This document shows, piece by piece, positions 1 through 10,843 of a stretch of DNA of 64,000 nucleotides (the first letter of the stretch is position 1; each line of letters starts with the position of its first letter). The stretch comes from Vicia villosa (lineage: Eukaryota; Streptophyta; Magnoliopsida; Fabales; Fabaceae), in the NCBI RefSeq assembly GCF_029867415.1, contig NC_081180.1:235949761-236013760 (forward strand). The letters run 5' to 3'. The notes beneath the pieces are model-generated. The model was not told the DNA's origin. It made no database searches and saw nothing but the letters and a program-made list of their open reading frames with translations. The translations under genes and the position numbers were made by a program.

Positions 1-881
1 ACAAAGGCTTGATCAACTATAGAAAGCAATCAAACATGTTCAAACAAGATGACGACAACAAAGGAAAGATCAAAGGTCTTTGCTTCAATTGTGGGAAAGC
101 CGGTCACTACAAACCGGATTGTCCATACCTTAAGAGAGAGAAGGAGAAGAACCAAAGCAAAGGTCATAACAAATCTAAAAGAGCCTACATAGCATGGGAA
201 AGTGATTCATCTAGTGAAAGCTCATCAAGCGATGAAGAAGAATCAGCAAATCTTTGTTTCATGGCTCATCAAAACAAGAAAAAGAAAGCTGTAAGTCATC
301 TTAAACCTGAACTCGTAGATAAGGTATCTCATTCTCAACTAAAACTTGCTTTTGAAGAATTACATAGAGATGCAATTAAAGCTTTCAAACTTTTGGCCTC
401 AAATAAGAAAATATTTTCATATCTTGAATCAAAAGTTGAGAAAACCGAAAAGGATATGGAAGCTTTAAAACAATCTATGCTAGACATTCAAAAGGACAAA
501 GTTGAAATAGATCCTACATCATGGTTTGGTTGTGAGACATGTCACATTTGGCAAAAAGAAGTAAGAGATCTAAAATCCAAGTTAGACAAGGCTATACAAC
601 CAAAAGTGACTTTTGCGGTTGATCCAAATAAGTTCAAAAGATCGTATACTCCTTTATATAGTAAATACACTTTTGTACCAAAAGTATCAACTAGCAAAAC
701 TTCATATTCTCATCATATTACCTGTCATTATTGTTGCAAAAAGGGACATACCATTGAAAAATGCAAATTTAGGAGAATTTTAGTTCCTAAAGGAGTATTT
801 CAATGGTTGCCTAAGTGCAACAAATTGTGTACTCACCATCCAGGACCCAATGAAGATTGGGGACCTTCCACTCTAATTTAA
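1..881 (+). pseudogene. Copia (SIRE-type) gag, C-terminal part
   Basis: The reading frame is open from the window edge to the TAA at 879-881, about 290 codons. The residues include CFNCGKAGHYKPDC (about residues 25-38), a classical CX2CX4HX4C nucleic-acid-binding knuckle, then a Ser/Glu/Asp-rich acidic stretch, a Lys-rich coiled-coil-like middle, and a second knuckle CHYCCKKGHTIEKC near residue 240. Two knuckles around an acidic linker are typical of SIRE gag. The protein would package element RNA in virus-like particles. The first codon of the open frame is TTG and not a real start; the N-terminal gag lies left of the window. The frame ends just before the protease scrap, which is in another frame. 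Confidence 0.75.
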
Positions 882-899
882 TTTCGCAGGAAATGTGTC

Positions 900-1200
900 T
901 TGACATCGCCGAAAGGTGGTGGTTCCTTGACAGCTGGTGCTCAAGACACATAAAGAAAGACATACCTCTCTTGGTGTGTCATCTATAAAGACAGATTGAA
1001 GAACCATACTTGGCAGAGGAATGTAGGTGACCTGGCCATCACAAATGTATAAGATTCATCACAAATACAGTTAACCCGAAAAACACATAGGACGCATTAC
1101 TTGATGTGCAAATTGGCAAGTTGCATTGCAGAGAGATTTTAAACCTATTCTTAGCGGAATATTGTTTGGGACTATGTCCCGCATCCGGGAAAACATCAAG
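900..1200 (+). pseudogene. Copia protease remnant
   Basis: At 920-958 the translation reads WFLDSWCSRHIKK, clearly the Copia protease active site WYLDSGCSRHMTG with the glycine after Asp-Ser changed to Trp. It is in a different frame from the gag upstream. After about 60 bp more the similarity is lost and stops appear, so the rest of pol was deleted rather than merely mutated. Confidence 0.6.
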
Positions 1201-1587
1201 TAATCGATACTAGATGAGTTTTTCGCAAAAATCAAGCAAAAATCAACGCGTGAAACATTCCATCAAAACAATTCATCATCAAATCTAGGAGTATGGCATA
1301 CTGACAAGAAGACTCCACACAATGATGACAAAACACCTACATATTGAGAAAGCGGTAACATGTTTATTGTTCACTTCCAAAAATTTTATTGATGCTATAA
1401 TATGCTATCAATTAACATGCTTATAGTGACTTCATGTGTTCTTATCTACTCTTCTCAAATACTTATGTATATGTGTTCATCATTTTCATTCATAACATAC
1501 AATGTTTGTGCATTCAAGCAAATGACAAAACAAAAATACATCATATAGAAACATTTCTAAGGCATTTTCATCATTTAAGGAAACTTA
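1200..1587 (+). other. Non-coding spacer between pol scrap and env-like leader
   Basis: No domain is recognised in any frame. The open frame starting at 1434 runs through repeated palindromes and leader sequence and has no protein-like composition. The stretch probably represents the 3' side of the pol deletion. Confidence 0.4.
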
Positions 1588-1790
1588 GGTCGACCTACTC
1601 TGTATTTGAGTCGACCTACACAAGAAGCTTCTTCACAGAAACTAAAAAGGCCCAGTTGCGTCGACCTACTCACAATTTAGGTCGACCTAAATTGGTCATT
1701 TGTTTTGTTACTTCTGTTAGGTCGACCCAGCCTCACTTTAGGTCGACCTACTGCTGTTATTTTTCCAGATTTGAGTCTGTTAGGTCGACC
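1588..1790. promoter_or_regulatory. Paired GGTCGACC palindromes upstream of env-like ORF
   Basis: Seven copies of the 8-bp palindrome GGTCGACC (two with one changed base) start at 1588, 1609, 1659, 1680, 1720, 1741 and 1783. The first six form three pairs, each exactly 21 bp apart start to start. The usual wider context is TTAGGTCGACCTA. The block lies 138-340 bp upstream of the env-like ATG at 1928. The same motif with the same pair spacing recurs in this element's LTR (3,917-4,190). A shared protein-binding module is inferred; no binding protein is known to me. Confidence 0.6.
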
Positions 1791-1927
1791 CGACCCATTT
1801 TCATTCATTCAAAACATTCCATTCTTGCATTCCCTCTCATTCTCATCACATTTGGTACGGCTAACCCTAATTCCTCAAACTCAAAATTGTCCAAAAATCA
1901 TCCCTCTCACACAAAGCATCTCCAACC

Positions 1928-3349
1928 ATGCCTCCAAAATCAAGAAAAGGAAAGGAAATTGCTTCCAGTTCATCATCTCAACCGGTAAGTGCTCTTGTTC
2001 ATCCTGATTGTAGAGAAAACTTTGAGAAGTGGCAGATGAAAAGAAAAATTGTTAAGCAATACACTTATGATCCAAATCTTGTCGAAAACATGCATATCCC
2101 TGATGTCGCTGCGTTAATTGAACATCAAAATATTCATCCCTTAGTGCAATGTGATACCCCGTACTGTGAAAATACCGTTTGGGCTTTCTATGCAGGATTT
2201 ACAAAAGGGGACGGTTGTAATTTCCGTTTCAAAATGGGATCTAGGTCGCACGTTGTTGACAAACGGGTCTGGATTAGTATCTTTGGTCTGAAAATCGTAG
2301 GTGATGAACTCCGTATGGTAGACGGGGATGTACCGGGAAACTATGACCATGAGGCCTATATGAAGTCAATCCTCAAAGACCCTTCCGTATTTGACAGATC
2401 AAATGAAACAATAACAGCCGGTCATTTGAAGCGAGATCCTAGGCTCTTGAATTGGGTAATCTCAAGAATCATTCGACCAAGGGCAGGAGGATATTCGAGA
2501 ATTGAAAGGAATGAAGTGGTGCTCATGTATCTGCTGCAAAATAGAACGCGTTTACACTGGCCTCCCTTCCTTGCTGCTAAGTTTCATGAGGTCAAACAGA
2601 AAACTACAGCCCTGTGTTATTGATCAATCATTCAAACAATTGTCAACCACTTTGGTATGCGACTTGATCACTTACACTACACTCGCATACATCAATCCCA
2701 AGAATTCTCACAAACCACCTTGACTCTTATGGGATATCATTGGAATCCTGTTAGGAAAACCTATTATCTCATTCAAAAGGGAACAGGGAAGGTTATCTAC
2801 AACTATGATGATCCTACAGAATTTGGTCACACTGCAGAAAATGAAGAAGAAGGAAATGATCAAGAAATAGCAAATGATGAGGATCATACCATGGAAGACG
2901 CAGCTCATGACATGGATGCAAATTGGAGATATATTCCTCCACAACAAGAGGATATCCCTTGGGGATACACAGCTCCACCTCCTCCTGATCAATCCAACAT
3001 AATATCTATGCTTGAAGCTATGCAACTTCAACAACAGCAGAACTTTGAAACTCAACAGCTTCAATTTCAAACAATGCAGCAGCTTCAACAAGATAGATAT
3101 GAGGAACAACAACGTCAATATCAATCGTTGTACGGCATGGTTCAGGAACAAAAGAACGATTTTGAGACGTTTGCATCCAACTCCGTATTGAGGCAGAATC
3201 AGTTTGAGGAAACGGCATTGCATCGCCATGCTAACATAAGCCAAAGCTTCAACACTCTTAACATGTCTGTGCTGGATTTGTTGGAACAGGTTGAAGAAGA
3301 TCGACCTCATACATTTCAAAGAGGAAGAGGAAGAAGGGGCAGGCGTTAG
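1928..3349 (+). pseudogene. SIRE env-like / plant-transposon-protein ORF with one in-frame stop
   Basis: The frame starts at ATG 1928 in a favourable context (ACCATGCC) and is continuous to the TAG at 3347-3349 except for one TGA at 2621-2623, where related proteins have a glycine-like position. It holds 473 codons. The first 230 residues form a globular region of the kind called a putative plant transposon protein domain. The C-terminal part is acidic, then Gln-rich (about residues 360-430, coiled-coil-like), and ends in a basic Arg/Gly tail. I see no signal peptide, so an envelope role is unsupported; 'env-like' refers only to position after pol. Function unknown. Confidence 0.65.
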
Positions 3350-3780
3350 GACATATTGTTTATCATATCATCATTTCATTACATTTCATGTCATTAAGTT
3401 TTTTTTGTTAAAAACATTATATGATGTAGTACTCTCTGTTTTTCTTTTATTAATCTCTTGAACTACTATGTATGGTGTTGGTTTTTCTTTAAAACATGTT
3501 TAGTTCTTATGATTTCACCATTTACATGTTATCTATCTCTATGACTACCGGTATTCTTTATTTCTCTTGTTACTCTCCTACTCTGTTTTCTTTGTTTCTC
3601 TTTTTGATGTTGTCAAAGGGGGAGATAGATACAATAGATGCTGAGTGTACGGGGGAGCTTTGTGGAGAGATTGCTTGGTTGAGAAATAGATGCTGGATGT
3701 ACGGGGGAGCCTTGTTGAGTCTGTGTCACTTCCACCAAAGCTTTTGACTATGGGTTTGCCATCATCAAAAAGGGGGAGTA
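3350..3780 (+). other. SIRE 3' UTR with polypurine tract
   Basis: Non-coding. It contains an early AAAGGGGGAGA at about 3616, two copies of a GTACGGGGGAGC phrase (about 3647 and 3698) and the functional-looking polypurine tract AAAAAGGGGGAG at 3767-3778 directly before the LTR. Reverse transcription would prime plus-strand DNA there. Confidence 0.65.
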
Positions 3781-5255
3781 TGTGAATACAAGACTACACT
3801 CTAAGATGTTTTTGATTTATGGCAAACTCAAATGAGCATCCAAACAACAAGGAGGAATCGGAAAAGCAAAGCATTTAATCACTCATGAAAGCACAGGATG
3901 ATCTACTATGCATAAAGGTCGACTCAACACAAGCTGAACAAGAAAAATGCAGAAAATCAGCAGTTAGGTCGACCTACTGTCAACCCAGGTCGACCTAAAA
4001 TGAAGAAATCTTCATATCAGTCTGTTAGGTCGACCTACACATCAACTAGGTCGACCTAATCTGAGAAAATGTTCCCAGAACGCATCAGAAGAGGATTCTG
4101 GTCGACCTACTCCTTCAACAGGTCGACCTAACTGGGAGCAAACTTCAGCAAGCACTGCTAGGTCGACCTAACCCCTACAAGAGGTCGACCTAACTGATCA
4201 AGAAAGTTCAAAAATCAGTTTTTCTTGGTTCCAACTGTTATGCAATCATATATATTGTGCAAGGGTAATTATTCAATGCACCACCAACGACTGAAAGATA
4301 CACAAACGCTTCTCATCTTCGTTCTTCATCATCTCCAACACAATTACACATAATCATTCTTGCGTTGCGGGTTAGTGATGAGTTCGATAACGTCCATGGA
4401 ACGGAATTGAAGATTCCTAATGGGTGAAGGTTTGTGGGGTTTGTTGGTGAACAAAATCTGCGGGTTTTGTCCTCCACGACGGGTGGTTCTTGGGGGTTTT
4501 TATCAAGAGGCGTTCATTGAGGATTCGGCTGAGTGTAACGATTGAGGAACGGGGAGTTCAAGGAATCAAGACACTGCAGAAGGGAATCAAAGTGAAGCTC
4601 TTGGATAACCTTGATCTTGCTCAAGATTAAGGGGGAAGAAGATTCAAAGGATCGACATAATTGGTTTATCGTTTATCGCTTTGTTATCTTCTTTGTATAT
4701 ACTACTTTCAACATTAATGAAAGATTACCCAATTTCAATTTGGAATTGGGGGCAGACGTAGTCGTAGCGAGGACGATCGACGAACTGCCTAAACAAATAT
4801 CGTGTTCTTGTCGCTTTTACTTTTTCATTTACATTCTGTTCATATTTGGTTATAATAGCAAATTGTTCAACGATTCGAGTGTTAAGATTGTGAACTAAGA
4901 ACGTTCATAAACATCACAATCCATCACACATTGAATTACCTTCAATTTGATCATTATCACCAAGTGTTTGTATATTTGTTTCTATCACTCTTACTGCATT
5001 GCAAACAATGTCCATCATACAAAAAGTTAATCTGATTTTCAATAAGAGAAACGCCTTGATTCTGCAACATATACTCTTATCATTCAATTCAAGTCCTTGA
5101 CTGGTTTTTAAACACATATATAATCGTTTCGATAGTGGTTCGGAATAGACGCGAGTCGATTCAGAATCACTTCCGCTGAAAAGTCGTTTAAATCCGTAAA
5201 ACTGTGAACGATCTATTCACCCCCCCCCTCTAGATCCTAAGGCCAGCGTCTAACA
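3781..5255 (+). repeat. 3' LTR of the first SIRE element
   Basis: The LTR starts TGTGAATACAAG directly after the polypurine tract and is taken to end at ...TCTAACA (5255), about 1,475 bp with TG...CA ends. A run of ten C at about 5219 and the CTAGATC block near the end are typical of the 3' end of SIRE LTRs. A TATA-like ATATATAT is at about 4246. The palindrome block sits in the first third, upstream of it. The right boundary is less certain than the left because the partner LTR is outside the window. Confidence 0.65.
3917..4190. promoter_or_regulatory. Paired GGTCGACC palindromes in LTR U3
   Basis: One half-match GGTCGAC starts at 3917, then eight perfect GGTCGACC start at 3967, 3988, 4028, 4049, 4100, 4121, 4161 and 4183. 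They form four pairs with spacings 21, 21, 21 and 22 bp; pairs are 61, 72 and 61 bp apart. The last copy lies about 60 bp before a TATA-like sequence. The position suggests an enhancer of the LTR promoter, comparable in logic to the repeated activator boxes known in tobacco Tnt1 and Tto1 LTRs. Confidence 0.65.
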
Positions 5256-6540
5256 CTCTTCTTTAAGACATTCTAAGAACCTTTCTAGGTAATCTTTTTA
5301 AGACATCTTTCAGCCTTTTCAGGTAGTATTCTCTAAGCCAAATCGCACGATGCTAATAGTGTATAGTTATTTTATACTGTCAATACACTACCTTAAATCT
5401 CTATGTATAACTCAATAAATTATATTATTGTCTATTTAAAATTTAATGACAACTTATACTATTCCATTCCAAGACTATCAACATATCATTCAAATTTTGG
5501 AAAATGTTATAAATGATATGATTATGTATGTCCATCAATTATGAGATTTCAGGTTAATTTTTCATTTAATACATATGTCCTATAAAATAGGACTCATATT
5601 GTATCAGAATCTCTTACACTCAAAATATGAATAATAGAATATACTTTCTTCTTCTCTTTCTCTCTCATATTATTTTAATCAGTTTCATAACACGTTATCA
5701 GCACGAAACTCTACCAAACTTGAAAAGGAAAAAAAACATTGAAGTTCTAACTATTAGAGGTAATATTGATTCTTTCTTTTATGTTTTTTTAACCTTATTA
5801 GCTTAGTTTATTATATATGTCCTGAAGGATAACAAAATAATAGTTTAATATATAGTTTCTGGAGAACTTATCAAAGTATCCATGAATGATAGAAATATAA
5901 TAAATTTATATAGTTTCTGAAGAACATATGAAGCATCCCTAAAGGATAGAAAAATATTAAATTTTTTATATTGTTCCTAAAGAACATATAAAGCATCCCT
6001 AAAAGATCGAAATATATTAAAAAAAATTATATAGTTCCTGAAGAACTTATCAAGCTATCCTTGAAGGATAGCAAAGATTACTTTTTTTTTTTGTTTTATT
6101 CTGATTTATAATATATATTGGCAATCCTACCTATTTTTTATTGATCTTTGAATAAAACAAAAATCAACGATAATTTTCATGCATCCCAAAAGGATGGCAT
6201 GGATACTGCTAAAATATCTCTAAAAATTTTCACAAAGATTTTTGTGTTTCTGTGTAAAAGTTTGTAATATATTCATAAAATGATTACTATTCCAGAAGAA
6301 TGACACAGATGATTCTAACGCATCCTTGAAGGTTGCATCTATAATATTAACGAATCACATAAGGATTTGATATATATTATTAATGAATCCCAGAAGGATT
6401 TCAAATAATATCATTCGTTGAAGGATTGTCCAACTATGTTTTATATATCATCCTTTATGATGATTGAGCAATTGTTCCAAAAGAACTAATATTTTGATAT
6501 CAAACATCTTTGAAGAATTATAACTTTTTGTTGGTCGTTG
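5256..6540 (+). mobile_element. Decayed Copia element, left part: LTR end, primer site, leader
   Basis: A TATAAAATA box near 5581 and a short LTR end ...CATAACA (about 5694) are followed by CGTTATCAGCACGA, the degenerate initiator-Met-tRNA primer site seen in many Copia elements. Then come about five diverged copies of a roughly 60-bp phrase (TCCCTAAAGGATAG...TTCTGAAGAACATAT) from about 5818 to 6070. No coding frame survives. The LTR start is not clear; 5505 (TGTTATAAATG) is one candidate. The element resumes at 25,111 after the inserted solo LTR. Confidence 0.6.
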
Positions 6541-7559
6541 TGTGGTGTCGTTTTTTTTACCTCCCCGTTTCACTTGGGAGGACGGCACGCTAGACCCTTC
6601 ACGCGAAATTTGGAAGGAGAATGCGCCCGGGGTGGGATGAATTTTGTTTCAGTTCTTCCTACGATATCACACGAACTTTTTTATTGTCCTAATGAGTAGG
6701 AGAGGGGAAAAAATCTCAAATTAACCCTAGGAGTTTGCTAAGTGTGGGGATTTCACCTAGACTAGAAATTCTGGAGTTCGGGGGGTCGGTTATACATAGG
6801 GAAGAGTTTAAGCACCCTACATATCCGTAGTACTCTACGGGAACCTTCTCTGTGTCATTGTGATTATGTTTATTGCTAATGATTGGGAAAGTTTCTCCTT
6901 TGTGTTTGGAGAGAGAATTGAATTGATTTAAAAAGACAGACAGACAAACTGACTATTTTTGGTGTTTTATTAGCTCGCTGAGATTCCTTGTGAACCTCAT
7001 GCCTACATATCCCTAATGGAAGTCAGAGCTTAATGTAGTTCGGGGAACTAATTAGGGAAATTAATTATTTTTTGTGCCTTGCTTGAAGCTCAAGGTTGAA
7101 GCTTTGAATTAAACCTCTGTTTATAGTAAAGAGAAATGAAGTCATCTTTATAGAGAGATATTTCTACTATTCCACCACAAAAATTAAAAGAGTGACAGAA
7201 TAACTGAATTCATTTCATTCAAGAGGGGGACCTTACTTGTGTATGTGCAAGTATACCGGTCAATTGTGTCTTGAATGAAAGAAAGATGCTCATCAAAATT
7301 AGGGAAAGTTAATCAAAAGTCTGGGTTTTACTGCCAGCTCATGCTTTTCATAATCCTAAATGGGAGACTTGATTAAAATTAAAATGAAATGTGATGTTTG
7401 TTTGTATGAATGTGGTAGAGTAGTAAAAATATCTCTCTATAGGGATAAGCTATGTCTATCTACTGTATAAAAGATTTGACTTTAGCTGGCTTGCATGAGG
7501 CCCAAGCTTGAGGCTTTTTGATTGTTTTTATTGACTCTGGGAGATAACTCTACTGGGGG

Positions 7560-8400
7560 TTAATTACAGGGAATTTGTGTTCTGTACAAAGCCCAGAATT
7601 GAGGCTGACTCTAGTTGGAGAGTGTTTATTTGATGGATTTTATTTGGTGTTCTGTACAAAGCCAAGAATTGTGGCTGACTCTACTTAGGGAGACTCTATT
7701 TGTGCCTTGTATGAAGCCCAAGGTTGTGGCTAACTGCTGAGGATAACTGAGTTTTTTAAGATTATGGATGACTCTATTTTATGTGCCTTGTACAAAGCCC
7801 AGGGTTGTGGCTGACTTTTAACTGTGGAAGTTATTAATTTGTGCCTTGTATAAAGCCCAAGGTTGTGGCTAACTCTAGCGAGGGAAAAGATTATTTTCTG
7901 CCTTGTACAAAGCCCAAGGTTGTGGCGGACTCTTAAAGAAACTGAGTATGGAATAATCTATAGGGAAAAGATCCTTGAAATTAGGAATCTTTGACACAGG
8001 GAAATATGGTTTATCTGCCTTGTATAAAGCCCAAGGTTGTGGCTGACTTAATGATGAAGGGTTCACTAGGGAGTTTTATTCTGCTAGAGGGTCTAACAAA
8101 CTTATTTATTTTTTATGTTTTTGGAAGCTAACCCTTTCCAGGGGTTTTGACTCAGCTGGAGAAATATTCTATTAAAAGACTGGATTTTTTGGAGGCTAAC
8201 CCTTTCCAGGGGTTTTGACTCTTTTAGGGAATTTATCTTTTAAAAGAATGAATCTTTGGATTTGAAGGAGTGATTTTGGAGGCTGACCCTTTCCAGGGGT
8301 TTTTGTTAAAAATGAAGGAATTATGTGGAGGCTAACCCTTTCCAGGGGTTTTTGTTAAAAATGAATGAATGGCAGAAAGATTATCTAGTGGAGACTTCTT
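7560..8400. repeat. Diverged short tandem phrases inside the solo LTR
   Basis: About eight copies of a phrase like GCCTTGTACAAAGCCCAAGG followed by TTGTGGCTGACTCT lie between 7580 and 8050. Four copies of GGAGGCTAACCCTTTCCAGG with trailing GGTTTTTG follow from about 8126 to 8345. They are interspersed rather than strictly periodic. No coding potential is seen; the one antisense open frame (7875-8066) is just two phrase copies. Confidence 0.6.
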
Positions 8401-8967
8401 GTTTTAAAGCCCGAGATTAAGGTTGACTCTGACTGAGAATAAACAAACATAGATCCTAGACTCTGCTAAGGGAGATTGATGAAGATAAGGGTGACAGAGA
8501 CTGTCCATGTCTCTCATTCCAAAAAGTGTACTCAATATGAGATTGAGACAATCTTAGCTTGTTTAAAGTCTGGTTTATAGAATGGAAGAAACTCACCAAG
8601 ATAGGCTAAAAGGTTACTAAAGACCTGTTCCTATGTTTATAAGAAACCTGATGGGTCCTTGTATACAAGCTCAAGAGGAAGCTGGGAATGCTTTTAAGAA
8701 GCCTGTGGGTCCTTGTACAAAGCCCAATAGGAGGCTAATCGAGGGTCATTGAGGGTCCTTGTTATAGCACAAGAGAAAGCTATGTGGTTTTGAACTTATT
8801 TTGGCTCTAAGCAAATGGGTAAGAGGTTTCACCGGGAATAATTCCTCTTTGGGTGGATGTATCCTATTTTGGGTTCTAAGGCTTTTGCCAAGATGATTCA
8901 CCGGGAATAATTCATCTTGGGGGTTTGAACTACAGATCTCTAATTAGGAAAGAGCCTTCACCGGGAA

Positions 8968-8972
8968 GACAT
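8968..8972. repeat. Target site duplication GACAT, left copy
   Basis: GACAT directly before the 5' LTR of the second SIRE element; the identical pentamer follows the 3' LTR at 21537-21541. Five base pairs is the usual duplication for Copia integrases. Confidence 0.85.
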
Positions 8973-10076
8973 TGGTAGAACAAGATTTGTTCTGATCAAT
9001 ATTCTTAGTTTTGATGATAACAAGTATATGAATTTTGTATGAGATAATGTGGTACTCTAATACTATGCAATTTCTGTTTCAGGAATTATATAAAGAGTAT
9101 GCACAAAATCAGCGCAAGAAGCACTGACTCAGAAGGTTCAGCATGCAACATCAGAACATGGTCTGGCAAGACATCAGAAGATGGTCAAGCAGAATCAGAA
9201 CATGGGTCTATGGAAGCATCAGAAGAACTTGAGATCAGAAGCAGAAGCACTGAAGTTCTCATGGTATCACGCTGAGAAGCACTTCAAGGTCAGAAGACAA
9301 GAAGATGCTCTGCACCAAGCTGTTTGACTCTGATGACATTCAAACTTTGTTTTCACAAACATCAGATCAGAAGAAAGTACTAGACTGGCAGGCTACGCTG
9401 ACTGACAAAAGGAACATTAGAAGCTATTAATGGCAATGTCAGTAGACATAGCGGAAACAAGGCTCGAGTAGTTGAAAAAAGAGTGAAACATTAAATGCAA
9501 TGTTGTACGGATAACGCAAAGCATTAAATGCTCCCAACGGTCATCTTCTCAAGTGCCTATAAATATGAAGTTCTGATGAGAAGCAAGGTTACGAAGTTAC
9601 TTTGAACCAAACTTGCACAAATGCTGTTCAAATCAAAAGCTCTCAAACTTCATCATCAAGCTCACTACATTGCTGCTGTAATATCTTAGTGAGATTTAAG
9701 CTTAAACTTAAGAGAAAATCACAGTTGTGATAATAGCTTTATAAGAAGCATTGTAACTCTTAAAAGAATTTGTTTACATTAATTTGTAAGTTCTAGAGTG
9801 ATCAGGTTGTTGATCAGTATACTCTAGTAAGTCTTAGAAGTTGTCTAAGCAGTTTGTTCCTAAAGTGATCAGGTTGTGATCAGGATACTCTAGAAGACTT
9901 AGCAGTTGTCTAAGTGGAAAACCATTGTAATCAAGTGTGATTAGTGGATTAAATCCTCAGGTGAGGTAAATCACTCCAAGGGGGTGGACTGGAGTAGTTT
10001 ACTTAACAACGAACTAGGATAAAAATAATTGTGCAAATAGTTTTTATCTTACAAGTTTTTAAAGCTACACTTATTC

Positions 10077-10109
<33 letters not shown>

Positions 10110-10136
10110 CCTTTCTAAGTGTTTTTCTATCCTTCA
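8973..10136 (+). repeat. 5' LTR of second SIRE element
   Basis: Starts TGGTAGAACAAG (canonical TGTTAG with one change), ends ...CTATCCTTCA. A TATAAATA box is at 9558-9565. Near the 3' end is an uninterrupted run of 30 C (10079-10108) where the 3' LTR has only ten. Length 1,164 bp against 1,143 bp for the 3' copy; most of the difference is the C run. Confidence 0.9.
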
Positions 10137-10138
10137 AT

Positions 10139-10154
10139 TGTCATCAGAGCGCCG
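10139..10154 (+). promoter_or_regulatory. Primer binding site (initiator Met tRNA type)
   Basis: TGTCATCAGAGCGCCG two bases after the 5' LTR resembles the initiator-Met site TGGTATCAGAGC with two mismatches. It would prime minus-strand DNA synthesis. Confidence 0.6.
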
Positions 10155-10222
10155 TTTCTAAGGTGCAAGCACTTAACCGTGTTTAGAAAAGATTCAGGAA
10201 GAGAAAAACGCTTCAGTAAAAG

Positions 10223-10843
10223 ATGGCTGGTGAAGTTCCAACAACTACGTCTACATCTGGCTCTACTGAGCTATACAATGGTAACAATGGTTATACTAGA
10301 CCACCAGTATTTAATGGTGAAAACTTTGAATACTGGAAAGATAAACTGGAAAGTTATTTCCTTGGTCTAGATGGTGAACTATGGGATCTTCTGATGGATG
10401 GTTACAAACATCCAGTAAAAGCTACAGGCGTAAGGCTTACCAGACAAGAAATGGATGATGATCAAAAGAAGCTTTTCAAGAATCATCATAAATGTAGGAC
10501 TATTTTGCTGAATGCTATCTCTCATGCCGAGTATGAGAAGATATCTAACAGGGAAACTGCTTATGATATATATGAGTCATTGAAAATGACCCATGAGGGA
10601 AATGCTCAAGTCAAGGAGACTAAAGCTCTTGCTCTAATCCAGAAATATGAAGCCTTCGAGATGGAGGATGATGAAGATATTGAGAAGATGTTCTCAAGAT
10701 TTCAAACGCTAACTGCTGGATTGAGAGTTCTGGACAAAGGCTACACCAAGGCTGATCATGTAAAGAAGATCATCAGAAGCTTGCCCATAAGATGGGGCCC
10801 AATGGTGACTGCATTCAAGATTGCAAAGAATCTGAAGAAGTAG
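10223..10843 (+). pseudogene. SIRE gag, N-terminal part
   Basis: ATG 10223 opens a frame of 206 codons. The sequence around residues 28-50 (PPVFNGENFEYWKDKLESY) is the start of the Copia gag (UBN2-type) domain, which continues to ...TAFKIAKNLKK. The frame then meets TAG at 10841, followed by about 130 bp where CACTAATGCTTTTCAGGC and pieces of it are repeated, before gag resumes at about 10,930. This scramble breaks gag and is shared by both copies of the tandem duplication, so it is older than the duplication. Confidence 0.8.

Larger units (their letters stand above)
1..5255 (+). mobile_element. SIRE/Maximus-type Copia retrotransposon, 3' portion, pol deleted
   Basis: The element enters from the left edge. 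In order it shows the end of a Copia gag with two CCHC knuckles, a scrap of protease, about 1 kb with no recognisable integrase, reverse transcriptase or RNase H, an env-like ORF, a polypurine tract and a 3' LTR. SIRE-lineage Copia elements are known for a separate env-like ORF after pol, which fits. The loss of nearly all pol makes this a non-autonomous derivative. The 5' LTR is outside the window, so family assignment rests on gag style, env-like ORF and the polypurine tract/LTR junction. Confidence 0.75.

Noticed and set aside
1434..1988. 184-codon frame
   Set aside because: Its sequence is translated palindrome array and leader, with no protein-like features.
3917..4190. CRISPR-like look of regularly spaced short repeats
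   Set aside because: Repeats are 8-bp palindromes in a plant LTR, spacing alternates, and no cas-like context exists.
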